From NCBI GenBank assembly GCA_904420095.1, contig CAJFUB010000034.1, positions 1 through 40,842 of the forward strand: a stretch of 40,842 bases of DNA, given 5' to 3'. The notes under the pieces are model-generated. The model did no database searches. It was not told the origin of the DNA and saw nothing but the letters and a program-made list of their open reading frames with translations. How positions within the stretch are numbered: position 1 is the stretch's first letter; each line of letters opens with the position of its first letter. This document shows positions 7,701 through 17,300 of the stretch, in pieces. The stretch is from an uncultured Clostridia bacterium (GTDB taxonomy: Bacteria > Bacillota > Clostridia > UBA1212 > UBA1255). A program made the position numbers and the translations under genes.

Positions 7701-8726
7701 ATGACAAAACGAAGCGGTATTGTACAGATCGCATTAATTGGCGCCGGCAGAGCGGGAATGATTCACGCCCGGAATTTTCGGACTGCGGTGGATCACTGCC
7801 GCCTTGCTGCGGTGGTGGATCCCGTGGAATCTGCGGCAATAGAAGCCGCAAGAGCTCTGGATGTAGATACTTATTATACAGATTATAAAGAAGTCCTTCA
7901 GAATGACGATATTGATGCGGTGGTCATTGTCACGCCAACGAAATATCATTGTGAAATTGCGATGGCCGCGGCGGCAGCGGGCAAACATATTCTGTGTGAG
8001 AAGCCTATGGCCATGACCTATGAAGAGTGTCTTCTTATGGAGCGTGCGGCGCAGGAGAACCGCGTAAAGCTGCAGATCGGCTTTATGCGCCGGTTTGATG
8101 CCGCTTTTACAGAAGCCAAGAAAGTCATTGACAGCGGCGCTATCGGTGACGTTGTCATGGTACGCTCCAATACGCGCGGCCCTAGCGTCCCCCAGCCCTG
8201 GATGTTTGATCTCTCCAAGAGTAATGGGCCTCTGGCCGAGGTAAACAGCCACGACATCGATACGCTGCGATGGTTCACGGGCAGCGAGTTTCATTCTCTG
8301 TATGCCATTGCCGGCAATTATAGATGTCCGGACGCCAGAAAGGATTTTCCGGATTTCTATGACAATGTGATTCTGACGGCGACCTTTGAAAACGGTATGC
8401 AGGGCATGATCGACGGCGCCCAGGGCGTTCGTTACGGCTACGATACCCGGGTAGAGGTTCTGGGCACAGAGGGATGCATTTTTCTGGGACGCATGGAGGA
8501 AAACGGGATGCGCGTCTGCACAAAGGAGATGCAGTGCCATACAGAGTTTATAAATTCCTGGCGATTCCTGTTTAAGGATGCGTATCTGGAAGAGGACGCG
8601 GCGTTTGTGCGATGCATCTTGGAGGACCGTCCGCCCCAGGTCGGCGGCGCGGACGGAAGAATGGCAGTAAAAATCGTGAACGCAGGGAATCAGTCAATCA
8701 GAGAAAAGAGGATCGTAGTATGTTAA
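7701..8726 (+). CDS. Gfo/Idh/MocA family oxidoreductase
   Basis: A 341-residue NAD(P)-dependent sugar or polyol dehydrogenase of the Gfo/Idh/MocA family. The N-terminus has a Rossmann fold (IALIGAGRAGMIHARNF), the signature EKP with K101 (CEKPMAMT) and, in the C-terminal domain, the SHDID motif with H184, at the position of the usual catalytic His. Members such as inositol 2-dehydrogenase oxidise a ring hydroxyl, and others carry out 3-oxo-glycoside chemistry, so the exact substrate is open. The start at 7701 is preferred because the sequence before it is not conserved-looking. The purine-rich GAAAGGA is 13 nt away, which is rather far. The 3' end overlaps the next start by 7 nt, indicating translational coupling. 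Confidence 0.9.
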   Translation: MTKRSGIVQIALIGAGRAGMIHARNFRTAVDHCRLAAVVDPVESAAIEAARALDVDTYYTDYKEVLQNDDIDAVVIVTPTKYHCEIAMAAAAAGKHILCEKPMAMTYEECLLMERAAQENRVKLQIGFMRRFDAAFTEAKKVIDSGAIGDVVMVRSNTRGPSVPQPWMFDLSKSNGPLAEVNSHDIDTLRWFTGSEFHSLYAIAGNYRCPDARKDFPDFYDNVILTATFENGMQGMIDGAQGVRYGYDTRVEVLGTEGCIFLGRMEENGMRVCTKEMQCHTEFINSWRFLFKDAYLEEDAAFVRCILEDRPPQVGGADGRMAVKIVNAGNQSIREKRIVVC

Positions 8727-9760
8727 GCGCCAGAATGTATGGAATCAATGACCTGAGAATGGAACGCGTGCCTGTACCGGAAATCGGACCGGGAGAACTG
8801 CTGGTGGAAGTAAAAGCGGCAGCGGTCTGCGGAACGGACGTGCGCATTTTCCAGAACGGAGCGGCGAATGTTTCGCCGGAAACGCCGCTGATTCTCGGCC
8901 ATGAAATTGCCGGAGTGATTTGCGCGGTTGGGAAGCATGTCACGGCATATCAGGTAGGACAGCGCGTGGCCATCGCTCCTAATTTCGGATGCGGCGTCTG
9001 CAGCGCCTGCGTCAGCGGCAACGGCCAGCTTTGTCCCGAGTATCAGGCGCTGGGCATTCACATGGCGGGCGGCTTTGCCGAATACGTTCGCGTGCCGGCA
9101 AAAGCGGTGGCCTCCGGCAACGTAACGCCGATCCCGGACGGAGTCTCCTTCCAAGCTGCAGCCGTGAACGAGCCGCTGTCCTGCGCGTTTAACGGTTCGG
9201 AACGCTGCAAGATCCGGCCGGGCGATACGGTAGTTATCATCGGCGCCGGTCCCATTGGCGTCATGCATGCCATGCTTGCGCAAATGGCCGGAGCCGGCTG
9301 CGTGATTGTTAATGATTTATCGGCGGACCGACTGGCTGCATGCCGCCGTGTCAGCAGCCGGTTTGTTACGGTTCAGTCGGATATAAAGGAGGCCGTACGG
9401 GATATAACGTCCGGTAACGGTGCGGATGTGTGCATAACGGCTTGCCCGGCGCCGGCGGCGCAGAGTCTGGCTCTGGAGCTCTGCGGACTGAACGCCAGGG
9501 TAAATTTCTTCGGCGGCGTGCCGGCGGGCAAACAGCCGGTAGGGATCGATACGAACCTGATCCATTATAAACAGCTGCTTGTCAGCGGTACTACTCGCTC
9601 CAGCCTGACGCAGTTCCGCAGGACGCTCGGATTTATTGAAGCCGGACTTTTGAATGTGGACGCTTTGGTTACGGATACGTACGCGCTGGAGCAGACGCCG
9701 GAAGCGTTTTCCAATGCGGCCCTGGCAAAGGGTCTGAAGCACGTGATTTGCAGGGACTGA
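8720..9760 (+). CDS. Zinc-dependent alcohol/polyol dehydrogenase (MDR family)
   Basis: A 346-residue medium-chain dehydrogenase related to sorbitol/threonine dehydrogenases. The catalytic zinc ligands C37 (VCGTD) and H61-E62 (LGHEIAG) are present, as is the four-cysteine structural zinc lobe GCGVCSACVSGNGQLC. The nucleotide-binding motif is VVIIGAGPIGVMHAMLA. The expected reaction is NAD(P)-linked interconversion of a secondary alcohol of a sugar or polyol and the corresponding ketone. The start at 8720 overlaps the end of the oxidoreductase gene, with GAGGA a suitable distance upstream. Two dehydrogenases in succession suggest an oxidation/reduction pair acting on the same sugar, as in epimerisation through a keto intermediate (inference). 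Confidence 0.9.
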   Translation: MLSARMYGINDLRMERVPVPEIGPGELLVEVKAAAVCGTDVRIFQNGAANVSPETPLILGHEIAGVICAVGKHVTAYQVGQRVAIAPNFGCGVCSACVSGNGQLCPEYQALGIHMAGGFAEYVRVPAKAVASGNVTPIPDGVSFQAAAVNEPLSCAFNGSERCKIRPGDTVVIIGAGPIGVMHAMLAQMAGAGCVIVNDLSADRLAACRRVSSRFVTVQSDIKEAVRDITSGNGADVCITACPAPAAQSLALELCGLNARVNFFGGVPAGKQPVGIDTNLIHYKQLLVSGTTRSSLTQFRRTLGFIEAGLLNVDALVTDTYALEQTPEAFSNAALAKGLKHVICRD

Positions 9761-9784
9761 ATACAAAGGGACGGTGCTGCGGAT

Positions 9785-11320
9785 ATGAAGAAAACAGCGT
9801 ATGTGATCGGGATAGATATTGGAACGCAGGGTACAAAGGCCGGATTGTTTGACGCCTCCGGAGTATGCTACGCAGAGGCCTATGAGGCTTCTGCATTGCT
9901 GCATCCCGCGCCGGGCGCGGTCGAGCAGGATCCGGACTCCCTTTATGCTTCCGCACTCCATACGGTGCGGGAGGTGCTGGAGAAAAGCGGCGCAGCGCCG
10001 GGAGAGGTGCTGGCTCTTAGCGTGGCCGGCCAGATGGCCGGTATTCAGGGGATCGATCGGGAATGGAATGCGGTCACGCCGTACGATAACTGGCTGGATA
10101 CGCGGTGTGAGCCGTATATCCGCGAAATGAAAGCAGAAGCGGAGGAGGAAATCATCCGCAGCACCGGCGGACCGGTGACCTATGCCCACGGCCCGAAAAT
10201 TTTGTGGTGGAAACGGCAGCGTCCGGACGTGTATCAAAAGATATACCGGTTTGTACCTTTAAGCGCTTACGTTGCCGGAAGGCTCTGCGGGCTGAAAGGC
10301 GATCAGGCCTGGTTTGACTATACGCATTTGCATTTCACGGGTTTTTCAGATACGCAGAGCTATTCATGGAATCCGGAGCTGCTGCAGACGTTCGGTGTGG
10401 ACGGAGAACGACTGGGCCGCATCCTTTCTCCTTACGATGTTGTGGGCGGGCTGACAAAGGCCGCCGCGGAAGCCTGCGGCCTGCGGGCCGGCACGCCGAT
10501 CACGGCCGGCTGCGGAGATTCTGCGGCTTCTTCTCTGGGCGCCGGCATAACGGAGCCCGGCATCCTCTATGACGTGGCCGGAACGGCGTCGATCTTTTCG
10601 GCCTGTACGGATCTTTTCGCACCGGATACGGAGAATCGCACCGTGCTGTATGCGCATTCAGTGATCCGTGATCTGTGGATTCCGCTGGCGTATATCAGCG
10701 GCGGCGGACTTTGCCTGCGCTGGTTCCGAGACACGTTCCTGGGCGCATCGGCGCCAAGCGGCTATGGCCTGCTGGAGCAGGAAGCCGCAGGCGTAGAGCC
10801 GGGCAGCGCCGGACTATATTTTATACCGCACTTTGCAGGCAGAACCTGTCCCAACGATCCGTCGGTGCGGGGAACCTGGCTGGGACTGGAATGGCATCAT
10901 ACCCGGGCGCATATGTATCGCTCCGTTATGGAATCCATTGCATACGAATACCGCTTATATAATAAAATCATATCGGATAAAACCGGCCGGAGAGCCTCTG
11001 TGGTCTACGGCGTCGGCGGCGGCTCCGAAAGCATGGTGTTCAATCAGATCAAGGCGGACGTCCTTGGAACGGATTATGTACCGATGCGGTGCGGAGATAC
11101 GGGGATTGCCGGCAGCGCGCTGATCGCCGGCATGGCGGCCGGTCTGTATTCGGATGAACGGGATATGCGCCGGGCGGCTGCCGCCAACGTTAAAAAAGGC
11201 GAAGCCGTTCGATTTAATAAAGAAGCGCATACGGCGTATTCGTCCTATGCAGAAACGTATGTGCAAATGCTGCAGGGCGTTCAGGCCCTGTATAAGATAC
11301 GATCGGAGAAAACGGAATGA
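9785..11320 (+). CDS. FGGY-family carbohydrate kinase (xylulokinase-like)
   Basis: A 511-residue sugar kinase of the FGGY family, with the usual family length. The N-terminal phosphate-binding segment reads VIGIDIGTQGTKAGLFD. The catalytic Asp lies in AGCGDSAA (D245). The C-terminal half has the ATP site GVGGGSESMVFNQIKADVLG and CGDTGIAGSALIAGMAAG. It most resembles xylulokinases, but FGGY specificity cannot be read reliably from motifs, so the substrate (a ketose or polyol) is undetermined. It is the only kinase in the locus and would supply the phosphorylated substrate for the DeoC-type aldolase downstream. The stop overlaps the next start in an ATGA arrangement, so the regulator gene is translationally coupled. 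Confidence 0.9.
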   Translation: MKKTAYVIGIDIGTQGTKAGLFDASGVCYAEAYEASALLHPAPGAVEQDPDSLYASALHTVREVLEKSGAAPGEVLALSVAGQMAGIQGIDREWNAVTPYDNWLDTRCEPYIREMKAEAEEEIIRSTGGPVTYAHGPKILWWKRQRPDVYQKIYRFVPLSAYVAGRLCGLKGDQAWFDYTHLHFTGFSDTQSYSWNPELLQTFGVDGERLGRILSPYDVVGGLTKAAAEACGLRAGTPITAGCGDSAASSLGAGITEPGILYDVAGTASIFSACTDLFAPDTENRTVLYAHSVIRDLWIPLAYISGGGLCLRWFRDTFLGASAPSGYGLLEQEAAGVEPGSAGLYFIPHFAGRTCPNDPSVRGTWLGLEWHHTRAHMYRSVMESIAYEYRLYNKIISDKTGRRASVVYGVGGGSESMVFNQIKADVLGTDYVPMRCGDTGIAGSALIAGMAAGLYSDERDMRRAAAANVKKGEAVRFNKEAHTAYSSYAETYVQMLQGVQALYKIRSEKTE

Positions 11321-12132
11321 AAACAGGAAAATCAAAAGAAACGCTCTTTGCAGAGGAGCGACAGGCACAGATATTAAAAACATTAAAGGCAGAGCACAAG
11401 GTTTTCGTACCGGCCTTGTGCGAGCTTTTCGACGTATCTCCGGTCACCATACGGAACGACCTGAATTATATGCAGGAAAAGGGACTGCTGAAACGGACGC
11501 ATGGCGGCGCGGTACTGAAAAGCAAAATCGGCTACGAGGAAAATGTCGCGGAAAAGCTGAGCAAGAATCAGCGGCAGAAGGAGAAAATCGCCGAGCTGGC
11601 AGTGAACTATGTGGAGGACGGCGACATTATCGCCCTGGATACGGGAACTACCATGCTGGCCTTTGCCAAAAAGCTGACAGAAAAGAAAAATCTGACCATT
11701 GTGACAAACGATTTGAATATCGCTGCGTATTTTGACAGCAATAAAGAAGACATCACAGTGATTCTGCTGGGCGGCGTGCTCCGCAAGAAGCACGGCTGCA
11801 CGCTCGGAGGCATGACGTTAAACGGTCTGGAGGGACTGCGGGTAGACAAATGCTTTCTGGCTACCAACGGCCTGACCGCCGAATTTGGCCTGTCAACGCC
11901 GGATATGAATCATGCGGAGGTGAAGAAAAAGCTGGCCGGCATAGGCGAACAAACCATTTTGCTCTGCGACAGCGATAAAATCGGCCGCAATGTATTTGTA
12001 AAGATCATGGATGTAACAAAAATCGATATTCTGATCACCGATTCCGGAATCGATGAAACGGAGGCGCAGAAGCTGGAAGAGCTGGGCGTTGAAATAAAAA
12101 CGGTATCTATGGAGGAAGCGCATGACGAATAA
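11317..12132 (+). CDS. DeoR/GlpR-family transcriptional regulator
   Basis: A 271-residue regulator of standard family length. Residues about 12-65 form the DeoR winged helix-turn-helix (FVPALCELFDVSPVTIRNDL, then KRTHGGAVL). The C-terminal DeoRC domain, which binds a phosphorylated sugar, includes DIIALDTGTTMLAFA, TIVTNDLNIA, LLGGVLRKKHGCTLGG and LLCDSDKIGR. Such proteins usually repress their own catabolic operon until a sugar phosphate appears. Here the effector could be the product of the adjacent kinase, and the probable operator is the set of ACGAAAG repeats at the locus promoter. The start overlaps the kinase stop by 4 nt and the end overlaps the next gene by 11 nt. Confidence 0.92.
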   Translation: MKTGKSKETLFAEERQAQILKTLKAEHKVFVPALCELFDVSPVTIRNDLNYMQEKGLLKRTHGGAVLKSKIGYEENVAEKLSKNQRQKEKIAELAVNYVEDGDIIALDTGTTMLAFAKKLTEKKNLTIVTNDLNIAAYFDSNKEDITVILLGGVLRKKHGCTLGGMTLNGLEGLRVDKCFLATNGLTAEFGLSTPDMNHAEVKKKLAGIGEQTILLCDSDKIGRNVFVKIMDVTKIDILITDSGIDETEAQKLEELGVEIKTVSMEEAHDE

Positions 12133-13045
12133 AACAGGTATTTATTTTGCATTCTGGGAACGTAATTGGAACGCAGATTACTGCGCGTATATTGAGAAAG
12201 CAAAGCGGCTGGGCTTTGACACGCTGGAATTGGGCGCCGGTGCTCTGTCAGAAATGGACCGGAGCGAATTGAAGCGCATTGCCGATACGGCTAAGGCCGC
12301 CGGGATGGATTTGACCTACTGCATTGGAGTGCCTGATAAATATAATGTGGCTTCCTCCGATGAAGCCGTTCGAAAACGCGGGATTGCATTTCTGCAGGAT
12401 TTGCTGGAACGCATTGCATATATGGGAGGAGATATGCTGGGCGGCATCCTATACGCGGCCTGGCCCGGCAGCATTGCCTGCCTGGAGGAACGGCAGATCG
12501 CCAGAGAAAAGAGCCTGAAAAGCATGAGGGTTCTTTCGGAAACGGCGGAGAGCCTTGGAATCACGCTCTGTCTGGAAGTAGTAAACAGGTTTGAGCAGTT
12601 TATTATGAATACCGCTGAGGAGGGAGCCGCTTATCTGAAGGATCTTGAAAGCTGCTGCTCAAGCGCCGGCGCCGTCCGCCTGCTGCTCGATTCCTTTCAT
12701 ATGAATATTGAAGAAGACGATCTGTATACAGCGATACGAACCGCCGGAGACAAAGGCCTGATCGGACATTTTCACATCGGAGAGTGCAACAGGAGGGCGC
12801 CCGGAGAAGGCAGCGGACGCATGCCGTGGAACGAGATCGTACGTGCGCTGGCCGATTGTAAATATAACGGACGAATCGTTATGGAGCCGTTTATTAAGCC
12901 CGGCGGAGAAGTGGGGCGCGACATCCGTCTGTACCGCGATCTGAGCGGCGGCTGCACGGAAGAAGAAATGGATCAAAAGGCGGAAAATGCCTGTGCTTTT
13001 ATAAAAAATCTTTTGCGCCGGTATAAAACGCCGGAGCAAAAATAA
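12122..13045 (+). CDS. Sugar 3-epimerase-like TIM-barrel enzyme (D-tagatose/psicose 3-epimerase family)
   Basis: A 307-residue member of the AP-endonuclease-2-like TIM-barrel family, close in pattern to ketose 3-epimerases. All four metal ligands are identifiable: E152 (CLEVVNRFEQFIMNTAEEG), D190 (LLLDSFHMNIEEDD), H216 (GHFHIGECNRRAPGEG) and E255 (RIVMEPFIKPGG). The strings VNRFEQ, FHMNIEED, GE.NRR.PG.G and GRMPWNEI are those of known D-psicose/D-tagatose 3-epimerases, so a Mn/Co-dependent C3 epimerisation of a free ketose is likely. It would act between the fucose-isomerase-like protein and the kinase. The exact sugar is not determined. Confidence 0.88.
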   Translation: MTNKTGIYFAFWERNWNADYCAYIEKAKRLGFDTLELGAGALSEMDRSELKRIADTAKAAGMDLTYCIGVPDKYNVASSDEAVRKRGIAFLQDLLERIAYMGGDMLGGILYAAWPGSIACLEERQIAREKSLKSMRVLSETAESLGITLCLEVVNRFEQFIMNTAEEGAAYLKDLESCCSSAGAVRLLLDSFHMNIEEDDLYTAIRTAGDKGLIGHFHIGECNRRAPGEGSGRMPWNEIVRALADCKYNGRIVMEPFIKPGGEVGRDIRLYRDLSGGCTEEEMDQKAENACAFIKNLLRRYKTPEQK

Positions 13046-13058
13046 GGGGCGGTGCGGT

Positions 13059-16000
13059 ATGCGTACATTTTACAAAAAATATTTAACATTGGCGGCGATG
13101 CTTGCAATGTGCCTGCTTCTGTCTCCCGGGGTGTTTCCCGGCTGGGCGCAAACGCTGGCCGACGTGGAGCAGTCTACTACGATGAAGACCAGTTCCCCTA
13201 TGGACAAAACGCCGGAGGTGATTCGGCTGCAGAAGGGAGAAACGGTAATCCGTACGGAGCAGGAAATCATCGATCTGAACGGAAGCTGGGAGCTGACCGA
13301 TCAGGGCACCGCCGCTGTCAACAGCCGGCCGGACGCGGCCTGGAACGGCGCATATACGGTTTCCGTGCCTTCCAGCATCAGCACCGCTTTGCATGAAGCC
13401 GGCGTGATCGAGGATCCTATGTATGGCAGGAACGACGCTGAGGCCAAAGCACTCGGAGAGAAAACCTGGTTTTACCGGAAGACATTTACATACAACGGAT
13501 CCGGCGAAAATGTCCGGCTTTGCTTTGACGGCGTGGCGGATCGCTGCCGCGTGTATCTGAACGGGGAAAACGTAGGCAGCCATCAGGGGATGTTCGGCGG
13601 TCCCTACCTGGATGTCACGGATTATATCGTGCAGGGGAAGAACACGCTGGTGGTGATGCTGCAGCCGGTGCTGCCATATACGCAGACCGTCGTATTTAAC
13701 TGCTCCTATGCTTGGCACTATGCGGATCTGCCGCCGATCGGCATCTGGAACAGCGTGTATTTGAAAGACGTAACGGCTGTGGAGCTGGACAGTCCGTTTA
13801 TCACAACGGTGTCTCATGAAACCGGCACGCTGGATCTGAGCGTGGATCTGAAGGCCGACGACGGCACGGTGATTTCCGGTACGCTGCGCGGCACCATACG
13901 GCCGAAAAACTTCGAAGGCGACGCGTATTCGTTTACGTATGAGGTGAACGAGGCCGCGGCGGGAGACGCCAACGTTCGGCTGCGCTTTGATCTGCCGGAA
14001 TTTCGTCTCTGGTGGCCGAACGGCGTAGGCGATCAGAATCTTTATATTCTGGAGACCTCTTTCACGGATCAAAACGGCGTTACCTCCTATAGCGAGGACA
14101 CCTTTGCGGTTCGCTCTCTGGAATTGACGGCCGGCGGCAGGGCAGAAACACCCTCCATGTACAACCGCACGGTTGTAATAAACGGACGCTCCGTGTTTAT
14201 GAAAGGCGCCGGCTGGTGTACCATCGATGCTACGATGCATTTTACGAGGGAAGATTACGATCGGATTCTTTCCCGCGCCTATGATCAGGGCTTGAATTTC
14301 CTGCGAGCCTGGGGCGGCGGAATGGTGGAAACCGATGATTTCTACGATTTGTGCGACGAATACGGTATCTGTGTGTATCAGGAATGGCCGACCTGCTGGG
14401 ACAGCTATAAGACGCAGCCGGCGGAGGTATTATATGAAACGGTGATTCTCAATACGAAGCGGATCCGGAATCACCCCTCTCTGATAGTGTACGGCGGCGG
14501 CAATGAAGGCACTGCCGCGGCAGGGGAAGAAGTGCTGAACAACATGGGCAGGCTGACTTATCAATATGACGGCACACGAGATTTCTGGCGGCAGGACGGC
14601 GGCCATGGCGGCGCCGGCATGACGCATGATCATATCTGGTGGGGCGGTCAGTCGCCGGAGCATTATGCATCCGTATATGCGGATGCAACGAGCAATCTCC
14701 ATGAATACGGTCTTGGCGCCATGATGAATCTGGAATCCATTGCCAAATATGCCACGGAAGAGGAAATGGCTCAGTGGCCCATTGACCCGGAGGGCACCAT
14801 TGCGTATCATACGGCGACCTTTAACGGGATGAAGGGCTGGACGCCTTCTCCCCACGGCTATGATATTGATACATATATCTGGTATGCCAGCCTGTTTGCA
14901 GAGGTAAACGATCTGGAAAGCCTGGTGACCGGTTCTCAGATCGCCCAGACCATGGCGAAGTATTTTGCGATTCAGAATGCCAGGATCAATAACCCGGACG
15001 TGTCCGCGGTTTGCTATTATAAATTCAACGATGTGTATCCCGGTGCCTCCTGGAGCGTGGTGGACTGGTACGGGACGCCCAAAATGTCCTATTATTTCAT
15101 ACAGGATGCATTCCAGCCCTTGCTGGCGACAGGAAAGTTCGACCGGTACAATACCTATGATAAGGCGGAGCAGGATCTTCTATTGCCGATTTATGTATTG
15201 GATGATGCGGACGAATTGAATGGGGCCGACTGGAAGGTTTCCGTTAAAGCGTATGACAATCAGTTCCGTGTGGTGAAGGAGGAGTCCTGGAGCGGCAGCG
15301 GCAGCACCGGGTACAGTCTGCACGTAGGCGATTTCTATCTGGACGCATCGCAGACCGATTCCGCGCCTTTGTACATTGTGATCGATCTGGAGAAAAACGG
15401 TACGCTGGCTGCGCGCTCCTATGCTTTTATGAACGCGGACCGGGAGCAGGGAAGTCTGTTTTATGTACCTTCAGCCAGCCTGGAATATACCGTAGAGGGC
15501 AATACCTACACGGTTACCAACACGGGCGATGTGCCGGCAGTAGGCGTACATTTTATATGCCCCGCGGTTTCAGACACATTCCGCTGCAGCGACAACTATT
15601 TCTGGCTGGAGCCCGGTGAAACGAAGCAAATCACCGTGAATTCCACGGAAGGCGTCGAAGGCTTTGACGCTTTTAACCTGGCGGATGAAGACGATACGGA
15701 AGCGCCGGCGGCTCCCGGCGGGCTGAAGGCGGAGTCTACGGCTTATGATACGATCCGGCTGACCTGGACGGCGGCAAAGGACAACAACCGGATTCTGCAG
15801 TACGAAATTTACCTGAACGGCGAATATTACGGCTATGTCAAGGGAACGGCCAATGAGACAGAAATTGCGGGCCTTTCCGAATTGACTTCCTATACGCTTA
15901 AAATTATGGCTGTAGACGGCAATATGAACCGGTCGCCCGCCTCCGCTGAAGCGATCTGCCAGACGCAGGCCGACCGGGAAGCGCCCATTGCCCGGCGCAT

Positions 16001-17300
16001 AAAGCTGCTGGATGCGGCGACGGCGGAAATTCAGTTCAGCCGGCCGGTACGCGCGGAATCTGCGGCGAACCTGGAATACTATATTTTAAATAACGGCGCC
16101 CGGGTAACATCCGCCGTGCTGCTGGAAGACGGCGTTACGGTTCGCCTGACGATGGAGGGAGTGGACGCCGCCAATCTGTCCGATTACACGCTGACGGTGA
16201 TGGGCGTTCAGGATACCACGGTCACAGGCAATTATGCAAAACGCAATAAATTTATGCTGGGCTTTGATATTGTAGGCCGCTGGCATTTCGACGATTCCGG
16301 AGACGCTGCTGCGGACAGCAGCGGGAATCACAGCGGCGGCAGCCTGGGCGGTGCGGAAATTACAGAGGGCAGATTTGGCAGCGGCATATCGATCGCTGCT
16401 TCGGGAGAAACGGTACTGGCGGGCAGCACGGATTTTCAGCTGGAAGGCTCTACGATTGCATTCTGGATAAAGGCGCAGACCTTAAGCGGTTTCAATATCC
16501 TGCTGGCAAAGGGCGATAAGGTAGAGGGCCACTTTGAAATCTATACCAGTGAAGGCGATCTGCGGATCTACGGACCGGAGATCGGCGATCTGAGCTTTGG
16601 GATTAATCTGAACCAATATACGGATCAGTGGACGCATCTGGCGTTTACTTGCGAGAACCGGAAAGTGACGCTGTACCTCAACGGAAGCCCCGCCAGAAGC
16701 GTGCGGCTTACCGGAGCCCTGCCGGATACCCGGATGAAGCTGTGCCTCGGCTCCTTACCGGCAGGCTCTATGAAAACACCCGGTATATTCGACGAGGTGT
16801 ATCTGTTTGCCTCCGTGCTGAACGAAGCAGAGATCGCAAAGCTGTATACCAATGCGATCGCAACAGATGTTGCCATGGAATCGGCCCATTATCAGGTAAA
16901 AGCGGGCAGCAGCAGAGATATAAAGATCGTCTATTCCGGCGATGCTTCCGCGGAAAATGTCCGGCTGATCTGGACGTCCTCGGACGAAAGCATCGCCACG
17001 GTGGACCAGAACGGCACGGTGACCACGCTGGCTTACGGAACGGTTCTTATTACCGCATACACGGAGGACGGAAAATACATTGAAAAGTGCGTTCTGGAAT
17101 CTGGAGATTTTAAGGATCCGTCGGAAACGGGCCAGATAAGCGTCATTCTGATTGTAGCAATCTGCTGCGGCATACTGGCAGCTGCCGCCGTGGCCTTTGC
17201 CGTAATCATGACGCGAAAAATGAACCGAAATCATAAAGACGCCCAAGGGCAGCAGGAAAAAGAGGAGGAATCCAGTGACAATGACAAAACCGAAAATTAA
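13059..17300 (+). CDS. Membrane-anchored multidomain GH2 glycosidase
   Basis: A 1413-residue exported enzyme. The signal peptide spans about residues 1-31 (...LLLSPGVFPGWAQT). A GH2 sugar-binding domain follows (GSWELTD...WFYRKTFTYNG...VYLNGENVGSHQGMFGG), then an Ig-like domain and the catalytic TIM barrel (FLRAWGGGMVETDDFYDLCD). The acid/base is probably E483 (GGGNEG) and the nucleophile E549 (NLHEYGLG), the arrangement of beta-mannosidase and exo-glucosaminidase relatives in GH2. Downstream are a fibronectin III domain (about 880-970), an SbsA-like Ig domain, a LamG domain (about 1070-1265), a Big_2 domain (about 1275-1350), a membrane helix and a charged tail. It would cleave terminal sugars from a glycan outside the cell. 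The sugar is unknown. Confidence 0.9.
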   Translation: MRTFYKKYLTLAAMLAMCLLLSPGVFPGWAQTLADVEQSTTMKTSSPMDKTPEVIRLQKGETVIRTEQEIIDLNGSWELTDQGTAAVNSRPDAAWNGAYTVSVPSSISTALHEAGVIEDPMYGRNDAEAKALGEKTWFYRKTFTYNGSGENVRLCFDGVADRCRVYLNGENVGSHQGMFGGPYLDVTDYIVQGKNTLVVMLQPVLPYTQTVVFNCSYAWHYADLPPIGIWNSVYLKDVTAVELDSPFITTVSHETGTLDLSVDLKADDGTVISGTLRGTIRPKNFEGDAYSFTYEVNEAAAGDANVRLRFDLPEFRLWWPNGVGDQNLYILETSFTDQNGVTSYSEDTFAVRSLELTAGGRAETPSMYNRTVVINGRSVFMKGAGWCTIDATMHFTREDYDRILSRAYDQGLNFLRAWGGGMVETDDFYDLCDEYGICVYQEWPTCWDSYKTQPAEVLYETVILNTKRIRNHPSLIVYGGGNEGTAAAGEEVLNNMGRLTYQYDGTRDFWRQDGGHGGAGMTHDHIWWGGQSPEHYASVYADATSNLHEYGLGAMMNLESIAKYATEEEMAQWPIDPEGTIAYHTATFNGMKGWTPSPHGYDIDTYIWYASLFAEVNDLESLVTGSQIAQTMAKYFAIQNARINNPDVSAVCYYKFNDVYPGASWSVVDWYGTPKMSYYFIQDAFQPLLATGKFDRYNTYDKAEQDLLLPIYVLDDADELNGADWKVSVKAYDNQFRVVKEESWSGSGSTGYSLHVGDFYLDASQTDSAPLYIVIDLEKNGTLAARSYAFMNADREQGSLFYVPSASLEYTVEGNTYTVTNTGDVPAVGVHFICPAVSDTFRCSDNYFWLEPGETKQITVNSTEGVEGFDAFNLADEDDTEAPAAPGGLKAESTAYDTIRLTWTAAKDNNRILQYEIYLNGEYYGYVKGTANETEIAGLSELTSYTLKIMAVDGNMNRSPASAEAICQTQADREAPIARRIKLLDAATAEIQFSRPVRAESAANLEYYILNNGARVTSAVLLEDGVTVRLTMEGVDAANLSDYTLTVMGVQDTTVTGNYAKRNKFMLGFDIVGRWHFDDSGDAAADSSGNHSGGSLGGAEITEGRFGSGISIAASGETVLAGSTDFQLEGSTIAFWIKAQTLSGFNILLAKGDKVEGHFEIYTSEGDLRIYGPEIGDLSFGINLNQYTDQWTHLAFTCENRKVTLYLNGSPARSVRLTGALPDTRMKLCLGSLPAGSMKTPGIFDEVYLFASVLNEAEIAKLYTNAIATDVAMESAHYQVKAGSSRDIKIVYSGDASAENVRLIWTSSDESIATVDQNGTVTTLAYGTVLITAYTEDGKYIEKCVLESGDFKDPSETGQISVILIVAICCGILAAAAVAFAVIMTRKMNRNHKDAQGQQEKEEESSDNDKTEN